From the NCBI RefSeq assembly GCF_016908195.1, contig NZ_JAFBDK010000015.1, positions 27,950 through 91,949 of the forward strand: a DNA stretch of 64,000 nucleotides, given 5' to 3'. This DNA comes from Jeotgalibacillus terrae. Lineage in GTDB: Bacteria > Bacillota > Bacilli > Bacillales > Jeotgalibacillaceae. Made by a program: the position numbers and the translations under genes. The notes under the pieces are model-generated. The model saw only the letters and a list, made by a program, of their open reading frames with translations, had not been told where the DNA came from and made no database searches. Within the stretch, counting starts at the first letter, position 1; each line of letters opens with the position of its first letter. This document shows, piece after piece, positions 40,770 through 50,973 of this stretch.

Positions 40770-43481
40770 TTATACAGTTAATTTATCACGAAGAACCATT
40801 CTCAGAATTCCGCCGTGACGATAATAATCAACTTCCACATCTGAATCAAAACGGGCAAGTACTTCAAATTCTGTTACTTTTCCATCTTCATCAGTTGCAG
40901 TTACTGTCAGAATATCACGCGGTTTAACGTCATCTGTAATATTAACAGAAATCGTTTCTTTACCTGTTAATCCAAGTGATTCAGCACTGTCACCCTTCTT
41001 GAACTGAAGTGGCAGAACGCCCATAAACACAAGGTTTGAACGGTGAATACGCTCATAGCTTTCTGCGATGACAGTCTTAATTCCAAGAAGGTTTGTACCT
41101 TTTGCAGCCCAGTCACGGGAAGAACCCATTCCATAGTCTTTTCCAGCAAGTACTACCAGTCCGGTATTATCTTCCTGATATTTCATACATGCATCATAGA
41201 TTGCCATAACGTCACCGGTTGGCCAGTACGTTGTATAACCGCCCTCAGTTCCAGGAGCAATCTGATTACGGATACGGATATTAGCAAATGTACCACGCAT
41301 CATTACTTCATGGTTACCGCGTCGTGAACCGTATGAGTTGAAGTCACGGATTTCAACACCGTTTTCACGAAGGTACTTCCCTGCCGGTGTATCTTTACCG
41401 ATCGCACCAGCCGGAGAAATGTGGTCAGTTGTAACTGAGTCCCCGAACTTCCCAACTACGCGCAGACCAGCAAGCTTTTCAATTGCAGATGGGTGTTCAG
41501 TCAATCCTTCAAAGAAAGGAGGATTCTGAATATAAGTTGAGTCATTTGAGAATGCATAAAGCGCATCATCATTCGTCTCAATTTCATTCCATCTTTCGTT
41601 ATTATCAAACACACGCTCATACTCTTCGCGGAACAGTTCAGGTGTGACAGTTGATTTAACAATTTCATTCACTTCTTCAGTAGTCGGCCAGATATCTTTA
41701 AGGAAAATGTCCTGTCCGTCTTTACCCTTGCCGATTGGATCTTTCTGAAGATCGATATCTACTGTACCTGCAAGTGCATAAGCAACAACCAGCGGTGGAG
41801 ATGCCAGATAGTTAGCACGCACTAATGGGTGGATACGTCCTTCAAAGTTACGGTTACCTGACAGGACTGATGACACAAGAAGGTCACTTTCTGAAATTGT
41901 TTTTTCAATTTCAGGAAGAAGCGGACCTGAGTTACCGATACACGTTGTACATCCGTAACCTACAAGATCAAAGCCCAGACTCGCCAGCGGGTCAAGAAGG
42001 TTCGCATCGCGCAGATATCCTGATACAACTTTAGATCCAGGTGCTAATGAAGTTTTCACATATTTAGGAACCTCCATGCCAAGCTCAACTGCTTTTTGCG
42101 CAACTAAACCTGCACCCAGCATAACATAAGGATTAGATGTATTCGTACAGCTTGTAATAGCAGCGATTGCAATTGCACCTGTCTTCATAGGTGCAACATC
42201 ACCATTGCTGAATTCAACAACTGCTTCTTTATTAATTTCTTCTTTTTCAAGTCCGAATCCCTGTACACCTTCTTTAGCTATTAGTGCTTTATGGAATTCT
42301 TTTTGCATTGCTGATAATGGAATCAAATCCTGAGGACGCTTAGGACCTGAAAGATTCGGCTCAACTTTAGATAAATCAAGCTCAACAACATCTGTATAAG
42401 TCGGATCTTCTTTATCAGTCGTAAAGAACATATCATTCAGCTGAAGATACTCTTTCACTACTGCAATATCACTATCTTCACGGCCAGTCAGGCGCATGTA
42501 GTTAAGAGATTCTTCATCTACCGGGAAGAATCCGCAAGTTGCACCGTATTCAGGTGCCATATTGGCAATCGTTGCACGGTCAGCAAGCGGAAGGTTCGCA
42601 ACCCCGTCGCCAAAGAACTCGACAAATTTACCTACTACACCTTTTTGACGAAGCACTTGAGTTACTTTTAGTGCAAGGTCAGTTGCTGTAGCACCTTGAG
42701 GCAACTCATTCGTCAGACGTACGCCAATTACTTCCGGAATCGGGAAATATGAAGGCTGTCCAAGCATGCCTGCTTCAGCTTCAATTCCACCAACACCCCA
42801 GCCAAGTACGCCAATACCGTTGATCATTGTTGTATGAGAATCAGTACCAACAAGTGTATCAGGGAAAGCAATCGTCTCGCCTTCAGCGTTTTCAATTGCA
42901 TGAACTACATTGGCAAGGTACTCAAGGTTTACCTGGTGAACGATACCTGTTGCAGGTGGTACTGCACGATAATTATCAAATGCTTTTTGTGCCCAAGAAA
43001 GGAACTGGTAACGCTCAGCGTTTCTTTCAAATTCAAGGTCCATATTTACCTGAAGCGCATCAGGTGTACCATACTTATCTACCTGTACAGAGTGGTCAAT
43101 AACCAGATCAACTGGGATTTCAGGATTGATTTTATCCGGAGAACCACCCATTTTAGACATAGCATCACGCAGTGAAGCAAGGTCAACAACTGCCGGCACA
43201 CCGGTAAAGTCCTGAAGAATAACACGGGACGGTTTGAAAGGAACTTCTGAATCCTTTACATCCTCTGATCCCCAATTTGCTAAGTTTTTAATATGATCTT
43301 CTTTAATTACGCGGCCATCATACTGACGTAATACAGATTCTAAAAGTACACGAATCGAATATGGCAGCTTGGAGATGTTTGTCAGACCCTCTTGTTCAAG
43401 TGCTTTTAATTCATAATAATGATAGCGTTTACCTTCAAGTTCAAAAGATTTTTTCGATTGAAAAATATCCTGATTAGCCAT
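40770..43481 (-). CDS. acnA: Aconitate hydratase AcnA
   Basis: Citrate/isocitrate interconversion in the TCA cycle; the apo form can bind iron-responsive RNA. 903 aa. The [4Fe-4S] cysteines are in [10 protein letters not shown] (about residue 437) and [12 protein letters not shown] (about 503 and 506). Other signatures are [21 protein letters not shown] and the swivel domain [21 protein letters not shown] precedes the ATG. It has a CcpC-type dyad upstream and its own terminator; equals B. subtilis citB. Confidence 0.97.
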   Translation of the reverse strand: MANQDIFQSKKSFELEGKRYHYYELKALEQEGLTNISKLPYSIRVLLESVLRQYDGRVIKEDHIKNLANWGSEDVKDSEVPFKPSRVILQDFTGVPAVVDLASLRDAMSKMGGSPDKINPEIPVDLVIDHSVQVDKYGTPDALQVNMDLEFERNAERYQFLSWAQKAFDNYRAVPPATGIVHQVNLEYLANVVHAIENAEGETIAFPDTLVGTDSHTTMINGIGVLGWGVGGIEAEAGMLGQPSYFPIPEVIGVRLTNELPQGATATDLALKVTQVLRQKGVVGKFVEFFGDGVANLPLADRATIANMAPEYGATCGFFPVDEESLNYMRLTGREDSDIAVVKEYLQLNDMFFTTDKEDPTYTDVVELDLSKVEPNLSGPKRPQDLIPLSAMQKEFHKALIAKEGVQGFGLEKEEINKEAVVEFSNGDVAPMKTGAIAIAAITSCTNTSNPYVMLGAGLVAQKAVELGMEVPKYVKTSLAPGSKVVSGYLRDANLLDPLASLGFDLVGYGCTTCIGNSGPLLPEIEKTISESDLLVSSVLSGNRNFEGRIHPLVRANYLASPPLVVAYALAGTVDIDLQKDPIGKGKDGQDIFLKDIWPTTEEVNEIVKSTVTPELFREEYERVFDNNERWNEIETNDDALYAFSNDSTYIQNPPFFEGLTEHPSAIEKLAGLRVVGKFGDSVTTDHISPAGAIGKDTPAGKYLRENGVEIRDFNSYGSRRGNHEVMMRGTFANIRIRNQIAPGTEGGYTTYWPTGDVMAIYDACMKYQEDNTGLVVLAGKDYGMGSSRDWAAKGTNLLGIKTVIAESYERIHRSNLVFMGVLPLQFKKGDSAESLGLTGKETISVNITDDVKPRDILTVTATDEDGKVTEFEVLARFDSDVEVDYYRHGGILRMVLRDKLTV

Positions 43482-43571
43482 CTTTTTTCCCCCTCTGAAT
43501 AATTAGTAAAGCGACGTTATGTAACTTTTTTCGCACAATTCAATCTTAATACAACTGGCTTCATAAGTAAA

Positions 43572-43609
43572 TATCAATAAAGTTATGTTGATTGATAACC
43601 AAAACTTAT
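43572..43609 (-). promoter_or_regulatory. acnA promoter region with CcpC-type operator
   Basis: ATAA-N7-TTAT at 43595-43609 is the CcpC dyad; a -35 TTGATA (43577-43572) and a possible half-site (TTAT, 43566-43563) lie downstream on the minus strand. B. subtilis citB is repressed by CcpC through a dyad near -66 plus a half-site near -27, the same layout. The rest of 43482-43571 is leader; 43610-43638 shows nothing. Confidence 0.62.
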
Positions 43610-43638
43610 CAATAAATAATTTTACGATTTGTTCTGTT

Positions 43639-43662
43639 AAAAAAACCCGAATTCATGCGGAT
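43639..43662 (-). terminator. Possible terminator of the amidase operon
   Basis: Minus strand ATCCG and CGGGT arms with an 8-nt loop, followed by seven Ts; short stem. Confidence 0.5.
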
Positions 43663-43715
43663 GATATTTTTATTAAATTGTTTAAATATAAGTTAAGTGC
43701 TTTATCAGCATAATG

Positions 43716-45161
43716 TTATTTGTTCGCTTCCATTAATAAATGACTGATATTAAGCAGCCAGTGTTCACAGCCTTTAGGCGCCATGATCTGTACACCCATT
43801 GGCATACCTGCATTGTACAGTGGCAGGCTGATCGCCGGTTGCCCTGTTAAATTAGCCAGTTGTGTAAAAGGCGTCAACGTTAAGCTCGGCTCAAACATCT
43901 GATAGATCAGCTCCTGCTGTTTTTCAGCAGAAAAACTTCCTATCCTTTCAAGCAGCTTCACCATATCCCCATCGTGAGCAAGCGCGCCTATTTCAGGGGC
44001 TGTGTGTGCGGTTGCAGGTGTAATGTACAAATCATATTTCTTATGAAAATGATGCATGATTGCAGAAGCCTGATCCCACGCACTGAGACTTTTGCTGAAT
44101 TCACCTGCTGAACACTTTAAACCGGCCTGATACAGCGCCCAGGATTCAATTTCCATATCGCGGACTGTCAACTTCTTATTCAATGATGTTTCAAGCTGGT
44201 TGATCATAGATGCCATTTCACCTGAGTTCATCAGATAATACTGTTTCATAAGCTCAATGCCATCAATATCGGGATTTGCTTCTTCACATGAAAACCCCAT
44301 TCCTTCAAGTACTGTAACAGTCTTCATGACCGCCTGCTCAGCTTCGGGACTTACCGGCGTACCCACAGGTGAAATTGTGGAATATGCAATAGTAAATGAA
44401 TGCTTAGAGTTAAGTGATTTTATGTATCCTTCTTCATATGTTGGTGTATGGAAAGCGGCTTCCCTTTGATAGACCTGCATACTTTCAAGTAATTCAGCAG
44501 TATCTCTAATAGACTTTGTCAGAAAAAAGTCTATGGCAGCTCCCTGCCATTGCCTGCCTGTTCCCGGCCCGACCGGCATTCTGCCTCTCGTAGGTTTTAA
44601 ACCAATTAATCCTGTGAATGAGGCGGGTATTCTGATTGAACCTCCACCGTCACTTGCTCCGCCTAATGGAACCATGCCGGATCCAACTGCTGCAGCTGCT
44701 CCTCCACTTGAGCCACCCGGAGAAAAATCTTTATGATGAGGGTTTCTGGACGGTCCATGCAGTTCCGGTTCAGTAATATTCTTCAATCCGAATTCCGGAG
44801 CATTTGTATGTCCAAGGATGATAAAACCGGATTTTTTTACTGACTCAGTAAAAAAGCTGTCCCGTTGTGCAATAACACCTTTTAGCAATTTTGATCCGGC
44901 GGTTGCAGGAGAACCTTTCACTTGCTGTGACATATCCTTAAGTAAGATTGGTACTCCGCTGAATGGAGAGTCAAAATCCGGATTTTTTGCTTCTTCAAAA
45001 GCTTTTTCAATTCTCAGGTTTGTAACAGCATTCAGGTCCGGGTTAGTTTTTTCAACCACCTTTACAGCTGCTTCTACTGCTTCTGTTGAGGATATTTCAC
45101 CTGATTTAATTAAACCTGCAAGTTGACTTGCATCTAAACGGGTATACTCTTCAGATTTCAT
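43716..45161 (-). CDS. Amidase signature family enzyme
   Basis: A 481-aa amidase with the Ser-cisSer-Lys triad: Lys75 in VPILLKDMS, Ser151 in PGGSSGGAA, Ser175 in DGGGSIRIPAS. No signal peptide, so cytosolic. Not GatA, since no gatB or gatC is nearby. Substrate unknown (amides, nitrile-derived amides, cyclic imides are possible). AGGAG precedes the ATG. Third gene after the lytic transglycosylase-like and nuclease genes, with spacings of 12 and 15 nt. Confidence 0.9.
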   Translation of the reverse strand: MKSEEYTRLDASQLAGLIKSGEISSTEAVEAAVKVVEKTNPDLNAVTNLRIEKAFEEAKNPDFDSPFSGVPILLKDMSQQVKGSPATAGSKLLKGVIAQRDSFFTESVKKSGFIILGHTNAPEFGLKNITEPELHGPSRNPHHKDFSPGGSSGGAAAAVGSGMVPLGGASDGGGSIRIPASFTGLIGLKPTRGRMPVGPGTGRQWQGAAIDFFLTKSIRDTAELLESMQVYQREAAFHTPTYEEGYIKSLNSKHSFTIAYSTISPVGTPVSPEAEQAVMKTVTVLEGMGFSCEEANPDIDGIELMKQYYLMNSGEMASMINQLETSLNKKLTVRDMEIESWALYQAGLKCSAGEFSKSLSAWDQASAIMHHFHKKYDLYITPATAHTAPEIGALAHDGDMVKLLERIGSFSAEKQQELIYQMFEPSLTLTPFTQLANLTGQPAISLPLYNAGMPMGVQIMAPKGCEHWLLNISHLLMEANK

Positions 45162-45176
45162 AAGAAGGTTTCACTC

Positions 45177-45821
45177 CTATCTTGGCGCTCTGAATCCTGC
45201 CTCTATTGCTTCTTCTTCAGTACAAAACCATTCTTCAGGTATTGTCTGCTCATAGTATGCAGAAGATTCGGTATGGTAAATTTTATCTCCGCGCGAATTA
45301 ATATTTCCTTTAATATTACAGCTTTCATCAGGTTTTTCAGACGGATCTTTGTCTGCGATTTGATAATTTTCAACTGACCATATACCTTTTTCATCAGTCT
45401 TCGCTTTGCGCTCGATTTCCCTGAATTGATCAACGTATTTTGTATTAGGCGGATAAACAGACACTCTCGCCAGACCTTCATTCAATATCATTTCATTTAG
45501 CATTTGATCATTAAGCCATACATAAGCTAATAATCTGCCATATCGATCCCTTTCGGATACATCGAGTTCAAGCTCCACCTTTTCACCTTCAAATTGTGAA
45601 GTGAATTCAGAAGCTTCAGGTCCGAAAGGTTCAACTCCGATGGTCGGATGTTTGGTCTCAGGTGTGTCAATCAGCAGAAGCCTGATTCTCTCTTCAGTGC
45701 CATCTTCAAACTGAATGTCAAGCGTGTCCCCATCAACAACATAAGTTATTTCTCCTGTGAGCCTGCTTTCCTGACACCCGGATAACAGCAGAATCATGAC
45801 TAAAAAAACAACTCTTTTCAT
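45177..45821 (-). CDS. Thermonuclease-family lipoprotein
   Basis: A 214-aa exported nuclease: lipobox LLLSGC at the N-terminus, then a staphylococcal-nuclease domain (about 20-150) with [31 protein letters not shown] and NEGLARV. The last 50 residues ([20 protein letters not shown] ... [14 protein letters not shown]) form the Cys-containing tail often found behind such nucleases. Probably anchored on the outer face of the membrane to degrade DNA or RNA. AGGAGG before the ATG. Confidence 0.9.
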   Translation of the reverse strand: MKRVVFLVMILLLSGCQESRLTGEITYVVDGDTLDIQFEDGTEERIRLLLIDTPETKHPTIGVEPFGPEASEFTSQFEGEKVELELDVSERDRYGRLLAYVWLNDQMLNEMILNEGLARVSVYPPNTKYVDQFREIERKAKTDEKGIWSVENYQIADKDPSEKPDESCNIKGNINSRGDKIYHTESSAYYEQTIPEEWFCTEEEAIEAGFRAPR

Positions 45822-45833
45822 AACGCCTCCTGC

Positions 45834-46472
45834 TTAAGGGTGTTTGGTTTTATAATTCTCATAAAAACCGAGTACATCTTCTACGTATTCGTCACTCCGG
45901 TTATATAGAAATATTGCTTTTTCAAGCTCTCCATCTGAAGCTCCATTTTGTGAAAGGTAATTAGCAGCACTAAAAACAGCATCTTCAAGGTCGTAAGGGT
46001 CTGCCACACCGTCATCGTTTGCATCCACCCCGTAACCGCCATACATTTCGATAGCTTCAGGATCCGTTAATTCTTCCTCAGGAATATTTCCTTCTCCAAG
46101 CCCTTCACAACTCGGGTGCGCCCAGCCGATAAACGTACATGGCATAAATTGCATATGACCTTCAGCACCAACTGGTGATACAAGTGTATCCATTGTAGAA
46201 AAACGGGTTTCCACACGGTGGTGTGCAGCTAAAAGCCTCCAATCCATGTTATACTTCTCACCGGCTTTTTTATAAATACTAATATTTTCATCTGGTATTT
46301 CAAGCTCCATCGGCATTCCGTTTTCTTCTAAAAGATCCAGCGTCTTCCCCATATAACTGTCATCACTCATCAATACAAAAGCAGCGGAAAAGATAATAAT
46401 TGAAAACACCGCAAAGAATAATGCAGCTACTCTTTTCCATTTCAATACTTTTCTTTTCTTTTTTTTAGTCAA
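45834..46472 (-). CDS. Lytic transglycosylase-like (SLT) membrane protein
   Basis: A 212-aa type II membrane protein: lysine-rich cytoplasmic start, one helix (about 15-37), then an extracytoplasmic SLT domain with YNMDWRLLAAHHRVETRF (the E in RVETRF is the likely catalytic acid), SPVGAEGHMQFMP and AIFLYNRSDEYVEDVL. It also has an insert DANDDGVADPYDLEDAVFSA, a calcium-loop-like stretch. TTG start at 46472 with AGAGG at 8 nt; the ATG at 46490 lacks an SD. Likely cleaves peptidoglycan. First gene of a three-gene operon. Confidence 0.88.
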   Translation of the reverse strand: MTKKKKRKVLKWKRVAALFFAVFSIIIFSAAFVLMSDDSYMGKTLDLLEENGMPMELEIPDENISIYKKAGEKYNMDWRLLAAHHRVETRFSTMDTLVSPVGAEGHMQFMPCTFIGWAHPSCEGLGEGNIPEEELTDPEAIEMYGGYGVDANDDGVADPYDLEDAVFSAANYLSQNGASDGELEKAIFLYNRSDEYVEDVLGFYENYKTKHP

Positions 46473-46559
46473 TCTGTTAACCTCTTTCATTTTCTGTCAC
46501 TTCTCTATTGTAACGGATCGCACTTCTGCTGAACAGAAATTACAAGTGGCTGTACTTAC

Positions 46560-47006
46560 TCAGGAACCGGAATTATTTTCTTTTATTACTTTGTTCAGTT
46601 TTTCAATTGAAGAAATCATCTGTTTGATCTCATCGCTAGTTAGATGAACGTAATATTCATTCTGGATTTTACTATTAAACTCCTCCAGTCTTCTTGAAAA
46701 CATTCTGCCTTTTGGCCCAAGGTAAATTAGCGTTTCTCTTAAATTGCAAGGGTTTTTTTCCCTTTCAAGAAATCTCTCTTTTTCTAACTTTGCTACCACC
46801 TGACTGATTGCGCTTTTTGAAACCTGAAATTCCTGTACCAGGTCTTTGGCCGTTAAAGGGGCGTTTGAAACACAAAACATCAAATAGTTTTCCTGTTGAT
46901 CTGTAAGATTAAATTGTTCTAAAGTGTCGAGTTCCTTAGACAGTAAGTCACTCATCTCGTCAATTGTAGCATGTAACTTTTTTATATCATTGTGAGTAGT
47001 CGTCAT
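46560..47006 (-). CDS. MarR-family transcriptional regulator
   Basis: A 148-aa winged-helix protein: NAPLTAKDLVQEFQVSKSAISQVVAKLEKERFLEREKNP is the MarR HTH and wing, followed by LRETLIYLGPKGRMF and long C-terminal dimerisation helices. AGGAG precedes the ATG. An 18-bp palindrome lies 16 bp upstream and is the likely operator, so autoregulation is expected. Targets and ligand unknown; the gene stands alone. Confidence 0.9.
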   Translation of the reverse strand: MTTTHNDIKKLHATIDEMSDLLSKELDTLEQFNLTDQQENYLMFCVSNAPLTAKDLVQEFQVSKSAISQVVAKLEKERFLEREKNPCNLRETLIYLGPKGRMFSRRLEEFNSKIQNEYYVHLTSDEIKQMISSIEKLNKVIKENNSGS

Positions 47007-47021
47007 AGTATTCTCCTGTAT

Positions 47022-47039
47022 AGTTAAGTGAACTTAACT
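47022..47039. promoter_or_regulatory. Palindromic operator upstream of the MarR gene
   Basis: AGTTAAGT GA ACTTAACT: two perfect 8-bp half-sites around 2 nt, followed by a further TTAAC. Size and place fit a MarR-dimer operator. Confidence 0.7.
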
Positions 47040-47129
47040 TAACTATAACGACAAATTCAACTATTATCAATCATAGTTCCTGATACTTTGTCTGATCATG
47101 GCTAAGATAAATGTAATCTGATGGCTCTT

Positions 47130-47228
47130 TTAAACTCTACTGATGATTTCCGCTCCATTTTCCGCAATTAGCATTGAGTCGTTCTCATACACCTCACCCC
47201 CCCTCATTGCGCTATGTTCTGCAGAATT
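47130..47228 (-). pseudogene. Possible relic of a peptidase-like C-terminus
   Basis: An open frame of 32 codons ending in TAA encodes EVYENDSMLIAENGAEIISRV at its end (quoted here in two halves as EVYENDSMLIAEN and GAEIISRV), similar in style to the C-termini of M24 creatinase/aminopeptidase-type proteins. There is no ribosome binding site or upstream body. It may be a gene remnant or chance; nothing else coding is seen in 47040-47297. Confidence 0.2.
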
Positions 47229-47296
47229 TCACTAGTCATGCTTTTTTCAAGTTCGGTCTTTAGCTTCTGCTCCTATCAACAGCTGCGTTGATAATG

Positions 47297-47334
47297 AAAA
47301 ATCCCCTTTGCGTTATATCGCAAAGGGGATTTTC
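47297..47334 (-). terminator. Terminator of the BCCT transporter gene
   Basis: AAAATCCCCTTTGCG (47298-47312) with CGCAAAGGGGATTTT (47319-47333). Confidence 0.93.
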
Positions 47335-47336
47335 GT

Positions 47337-48872
47337 TTATTCATTCACTTGTTTTTCTTCTTTTTTCTGTCTCTTCGGTTTAATCATTAACCCAAGTTCT
47401 TTTCTCTCCTGATTCAACGCTTTATAGGTTGAAATCATCATTAGAATCATAATAAAGGAGAATGGGAAGGCTGCTACAATTAATGCGTTTTGAAGTGCCT
47501 GCAGGCCATCAGCTGATAACAGAATAACTGCTACAGCAGACTGGGCAAGACCCCATGTAAGCTTAACAGTATTAGGAGGAGTCAAAGAACCATATGTGGT
47601 CTGCATTCCTAATACAAAAGTAGCTGAGTCAGCTGAAGTTATAAAGAAAGTGCTAATTAATAAAATAGCAATAACTGATAAAATAACTCCAAACTGATAT
47701 TCGTTAAATACTGCAAATAATACTTCTTCTGTCAGCAGTCCGGTAAGGTCAACATTCCCCTGTTGCTGAACATTAATTGAACTTGAACCAAACACTGCAA
47801 ACCAGAAGAAACTTACGAGTGATGGCAATACAAGAACGCCTGCCATAAATTCTCTGATCGTACGGCCACGGGATACCCGTGCGATAAAGATACCTACGAA
47901 AGGTGACCATGAAATCCACCATGCCCAATAGAAAATTGTCCATGCATTGATCCAGTCACGGTTCCCCTGATCAAGCGGTGCAATTCTAAAGCTCATTTCA
48001 AGGAAATTCTGGGCGTATGCTCCAAGAGAATTTGTGAATAAATTCAAGATTAGCATTGTAGGTCCAAGAATTAGCATAATAATTAATAGTGCCAGGGCCA
48101 GAACCATATTTGTGTTAGATAAATATCTGATTCCTTTACTGATGCCACTCCATGCTGAAATCATAAATAACACTGTAACAACTGCAATGATTCCTACTTG
48201 AACAGGAAAACTGATTTCTATCCCTGTTAAATAAGACAAGCCGCCATTGATTTGAATGGCACCGAATCCTAATGTTGTCGCCACACCAACTACGGTAGCA
48301 AATACAGCGAGAACATCAACGACAGTACCCCAACCACCGCGCATTTTTTCACCAAATAGCGGTACCAGAGTTGCTGAAACTAATCCCGGTTCACCTTTAC
48401 GGAATTTAAAGTATGCAAGCGCAAGAGCTACTACAGCATAAATAGCCCATGCATGCAGCCCCCAGTGAAAGAATGTGTATTGCATTGAATCTTTCAATGC
48501 CTGATCACTGCCTGCTTCTGCTAGTGGAGGGTTACTTGCGAAGTGCAGCATCGGTTCAGCTGCCCCCCAGAAAACAAGTCCAATCCCCATTCCAGCACTA
48601 AACAGCATTGCAAACCATGTACCAGTTGAATATTCAGGGCGTTCATCAGGTTTCCCAAGTCTGATTTGACCAATTGGTGTCACAGCTAAAATAATACAAA
48701 ATATAACCATACCAGTAACGATAATTAAGTAGTACCAACCAAAGGTTGATGAAATAAATGCCTGTAAATTAGCAGTAGCCTCTTCAAAACTTGAAGGTGC
48801 TGCGATTGCGTAAATGACTGCTGCCAGTACAATTGCTAATGTAATCCAAAAAACACTCGATATTTTTTTCAT
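47337..48872 (-). CDS. BCCT family betaine/choline/carnitine transporter
   Basis: A 511-aa, 12-helix membrane protein. It has the BCCT signature [24 protein letters not shown] near residue 310, and [14 protein letters not shown] with the substrate-binding region. Length and context fit OpuD-type glycine betaine uptake, sodium driven and osmotically activated. AAGGAGAG precedes the ATG. A sigma-B-type promoter lies 92-116 bp upstream, consistent with salt-stress induction. Confidence 0.93.
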   Translation of the reverse strand: MKKISSVFWITLAIVLAAVIYAIAAPSSFEEATANLQAFISSTFGWYYLIIVTGMVIFCIILAVTPIGQIRLGKPDERPEYSTGTWFAMLFSAGMGIGLVFWGAAEPMLHFASNPPLAEAGSDQALKDSMQYTFFHWGLHAWAIYAVVALALAYFKFRKGEPGLVSATLVPLFGEKMRGGWGTVVDVLAVFATVVGVATTLGFGAIQINGGLSYLTGIEISFPVQVGIIAVVTVLFMISAWSGISKGIRYLSNTNMVLALALLIIMLILGPTMLILNLFTNSLGAYAQNFLEMSFRIAPLDQGNRDWINAWTIFYWAWWISWSPFVGIFIARVSRGRTIREFMAGVLVLPSLVSFFWFAVFGSSSINVQQQGNVDLTGLLTEEVLFAVFNEYQFGVILSVIAILLISTFFITSADSATFVLGMQTTYGSLTPPNTVKLTWGLAQSAVAVILLSADGLQALQNALIVAAFPFSFIMILMMISTYKALNQERKELGLMIKPKRQKKEEKQVNE

Positions 48873-48963
48873 TTTACTCTCCTTCCTTTTATTTAATTGC
48901 CCCTGTACATGTATTTACAAAAAATAGGGAAATAGTTGCCTGGTAACTAGGGACTATACATAT

Positions 48964-48988
48964 ATACCCTTACCAAGCTATTGAAAAC
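48964..48988 (-). promoter_or_regulatory. Candidate sigma-B promoter of the BCCT gene
   Basis: Minus strand GTTTTC (48988-48983), 13-bp spacer, GGGTAT (48969-48964); consensus is GTTTAA-N12-15-GGGTAT. B. subtilis opuD and opuE have sigma-B promoters. Confidence 0.68.
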
Positions 48989-49042
48989 ACGTTTTTGATC
49001 GTAACATACTATTCTGATGGGTTACAAGTAATATTGGTTTTT

Positions 49043-49076
49043 AAAAAACACCTTTTTTGGAAAAAGGTGTTTTAGG
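49043..49076 (-). terminator. Terminator of the SCO1-PLD-acidic protein operon
   Basis: AAAACACCTTTTT, TGG loop, AAAAAGGTGTTTT; T-rich on the minus strand. Confidence 0.85.
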
Positions 49077-49085
49077 AAAAAATAT

Positions 49086-49511
49086 CTAGTTTTCAAAAGA
49101 ATCTTCGACAACCGGCTCGATTGGCATGTCTGGACCGGTTATTCCGGTTTCAAATTGACCTTCATCTTTTGATAATGATTCATTTTCTCGAGGCTGCTGA
49201 TCCTTAGATTCTTTTTTCATATCCGGTAAAGGCTGCTTGTTCTCTTTATATTGGCCTATGTCTTGATCAGCTATACCTTCATCAGTGTTTGATTCAGAAA
49301 ACTCTTCTGCAACTGTACCGGTTGAATCATCTTCCTCATCAATTTCAGTTTCTGAAATATTTTCAGTCCCTGGTGTGTTTTCCTGTTCTTGAGCAGGCAT
49401 ATCAGGCAATTTGTCATTGTGATCAGAAAGAATAATTAGACCAATTAAAACTGCACTCATCATCAGCATGGTTGACATTGTACTGAGTAATATCCACTGT
49501 CTGCGATTCAA
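49086..49511 (-). CDS. Acidic membrane-anchored hypothetical protein
   Basis: A 141-aa protein with one N-terminal helix (about residues 6-29) and a long acidic, low-complexity tail rich in E, D, S, P and N (for example ENTPGTENISETEIDEEDD). The tail is probably disordered and outside the cell. TTG start with GGAGG at 7 nt. Last gene of the operon with a SCO1-like and a phospholipase D-like protein. Function unknown. Confidence 0.72.
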   Translation of the reverse strand: MNRRQWILLSTMSTMLMMSAVLIGLIILSDHNDKLPDMPAQEQENTPGTENISETEIDEEDDSTGTVAEEFSESNTDEGIADQDIGQYKENKQPLPDMKKESKDQQPRENESLSKDEGQFETGITGPDMPIEPVVEDSFEN

Positions 49512-49527
49512 ATTGATCCTCCTCTGA

Positions 49528-50958
49528 TTAATAAGTTGTCAGCTTCAATTGTTTTTGAATCCAATAAACTCCTCTTTGCCAAAACGATAAACTCCCCTGG
49601 AATTCTTCAAGCGGTACTGTATACTCTGCACCATCATTTGTCCAAAGCTGATTAAAGTACTGCTCAGTATCCTGCATCACCTGGCTGTTCAAAGGACCTG
49701 AGATCGTCAGGTTATTTTCCAGATTATAATTTTTCATATTTCTCATGGTAAAATTAGCTGACCCGGAGATAATAATTCCTTCGTTCCCTGATTTAACAAA
49801 CATCATTTTAGGGTGATACTGTTCTATATCCACATTGTACCAGCGTATATTAATTGCATGATCTGTATTTTCATTCAACTCATTGATAACCGGTCTGTTA
49901 GGGAGCCCTGTCTTTTTATTACCAAAAGCAGTTTCATTTGGATCGAGTATAAATGATACTGTAATTCCCTCTATCGCAGCAGTTTCTAAAGCTTCAACAA
50001 TGTCAGGTTCCGAAAGATAAAACATAGCAAGCCAGATCTCATCTCCCGGCTTTGCTTTTGATATGGCATCAAGTACTTGTTTCCTGGTTTCTCCTTCAGT
50101 TGTATACACAAGATCAAGCTCTCCGCTTGGATTACCATGTGCTGTATACTCAGGAAATGTAATATCACTTCCTGACATGTCAGCTACTGCTTCTTCAGCT
50201 TTTAACATATCTGAGATGATAGGACCCGTCACTTCATAAGCCACATTATTGTGAAACCCAGATTCATTGTGTGCGTTTGCTGAAAGTATCATGGCACTCT
50301 GATCTGTGATAACAGCCTTTCGGTGATTAGCCTTTATATTTGCGAGTGACAAATATGATCTGAGCGTCATCTCAGGGCCTCCATCAACAAATGGATTCAT
50401 GATCCATCCTGTCCCTTCCTGTCCCAAATATCTAGGGCCCATCCTCCAAGCTGACGAGTAAATCGGTGTTGAATCTCTCAGGGGGTCAAGGTTTGTTATA
50501 ACCACTTCAATACCTGCATCCTTCATTGGTTCAAGCCAGGCTCCTTCATATGAACCGTAGCCTGTATTAAAAGGATCGGTAATAAATATGATTGGCATAT
50601 CAGGGTTTTTATTTTTCTTGTCCACGAGCTTATCCATCAGCTCGCCGCTGATATCAGGATAACCTTTATCCTCGCTGACTCTCCCATCCATCATAAACAT
50701 ATCAATCACGATAAATTTTCGGGACTCATCGATCATTTCATAGACTCTGTTAAAAATCTGATGATCCAACTGTCTCTGATCACCCTCCATATAAGTAAGA
50801 TCTCTGTAAAAAGTAACAGATTCCGATTTAATGCTGTCACTTCTGTAAGATATCCCTTCCGGAAGTGGTTTGTATTGATGATAGACCATTATTGTGAAAT
50901 AAATTAGTAAAAGTGATAGAATATACCATCTTTTTTTCTTATACCATTTCTTTTTCAA
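49528..50958 (-). CDS. Phospholipase D-like protein with two HKD motifs
   Basis: A 476-aa protein with one N-terminal helix (about 10-27) and two PLD domains. First motif HRKAVITDQSAMILSANAHN near residue 210-229 is complete. The second is HPKMMFVKSGNEGIIISGSAN: His and Lys are kept but the Asp position is Lys. Such proteins include cardiolipin synthases and nucleases; here the single anchor and layout do not match classical Cls. TTG start with GGAGG. In an operon with SCO1-like protein. Confidence 0.85.
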   Translation of the reverse strand: MKKKWYKKKRWYILSLLLIYFTIMVYHQYKPLPEGISYRSDSIKSESVTFYRDLTYMEGDQRQLDHQIFNRVYEMIDESRKFIVIDMFMMDGRVSEDKGYPDISGELMDKLVDKKNKNPDMPIIFITDPFNTGYGSYEGAWLEPMKDAGIEVVITNLDPLRDSTPIYSSAWRMGPRYLGQEGTGWIMNPFVDGGPEMTLRSYLSLANIKANHRKAVITDQSAMILSANAHNESGFHNNVAYEVTGPIISDMLKAEEAVADMSGSDITFPEYTAHGNPSGELDLVYTTEGETRKQVLDAISKAKPGDEIWLAMFYLSEPDIVEALETAAIEGITVSFILDPNETAFGNKKTGLPNRPVINELNENTDHAINIRWYNVDIEQYHPKMMFVKSGNEGIIISGSANFTMRNMKNYNLENNLTISGPLNSQVMQDTEQYFNQLWTNDGAEYTVPLEEFQGSLSFWQRGVYWIQKQLKLTTY

Positions 50959-50973
50959 TCGAATTCCTCCGAA

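Noticed and set aside
47007..47336. A small complete gene in the gap between marR and the BCCT gene
   Set aside because: The frames with ATG or GTG starts are 20-25 codons, without a ribosome binding site; only a possible relic is reported.
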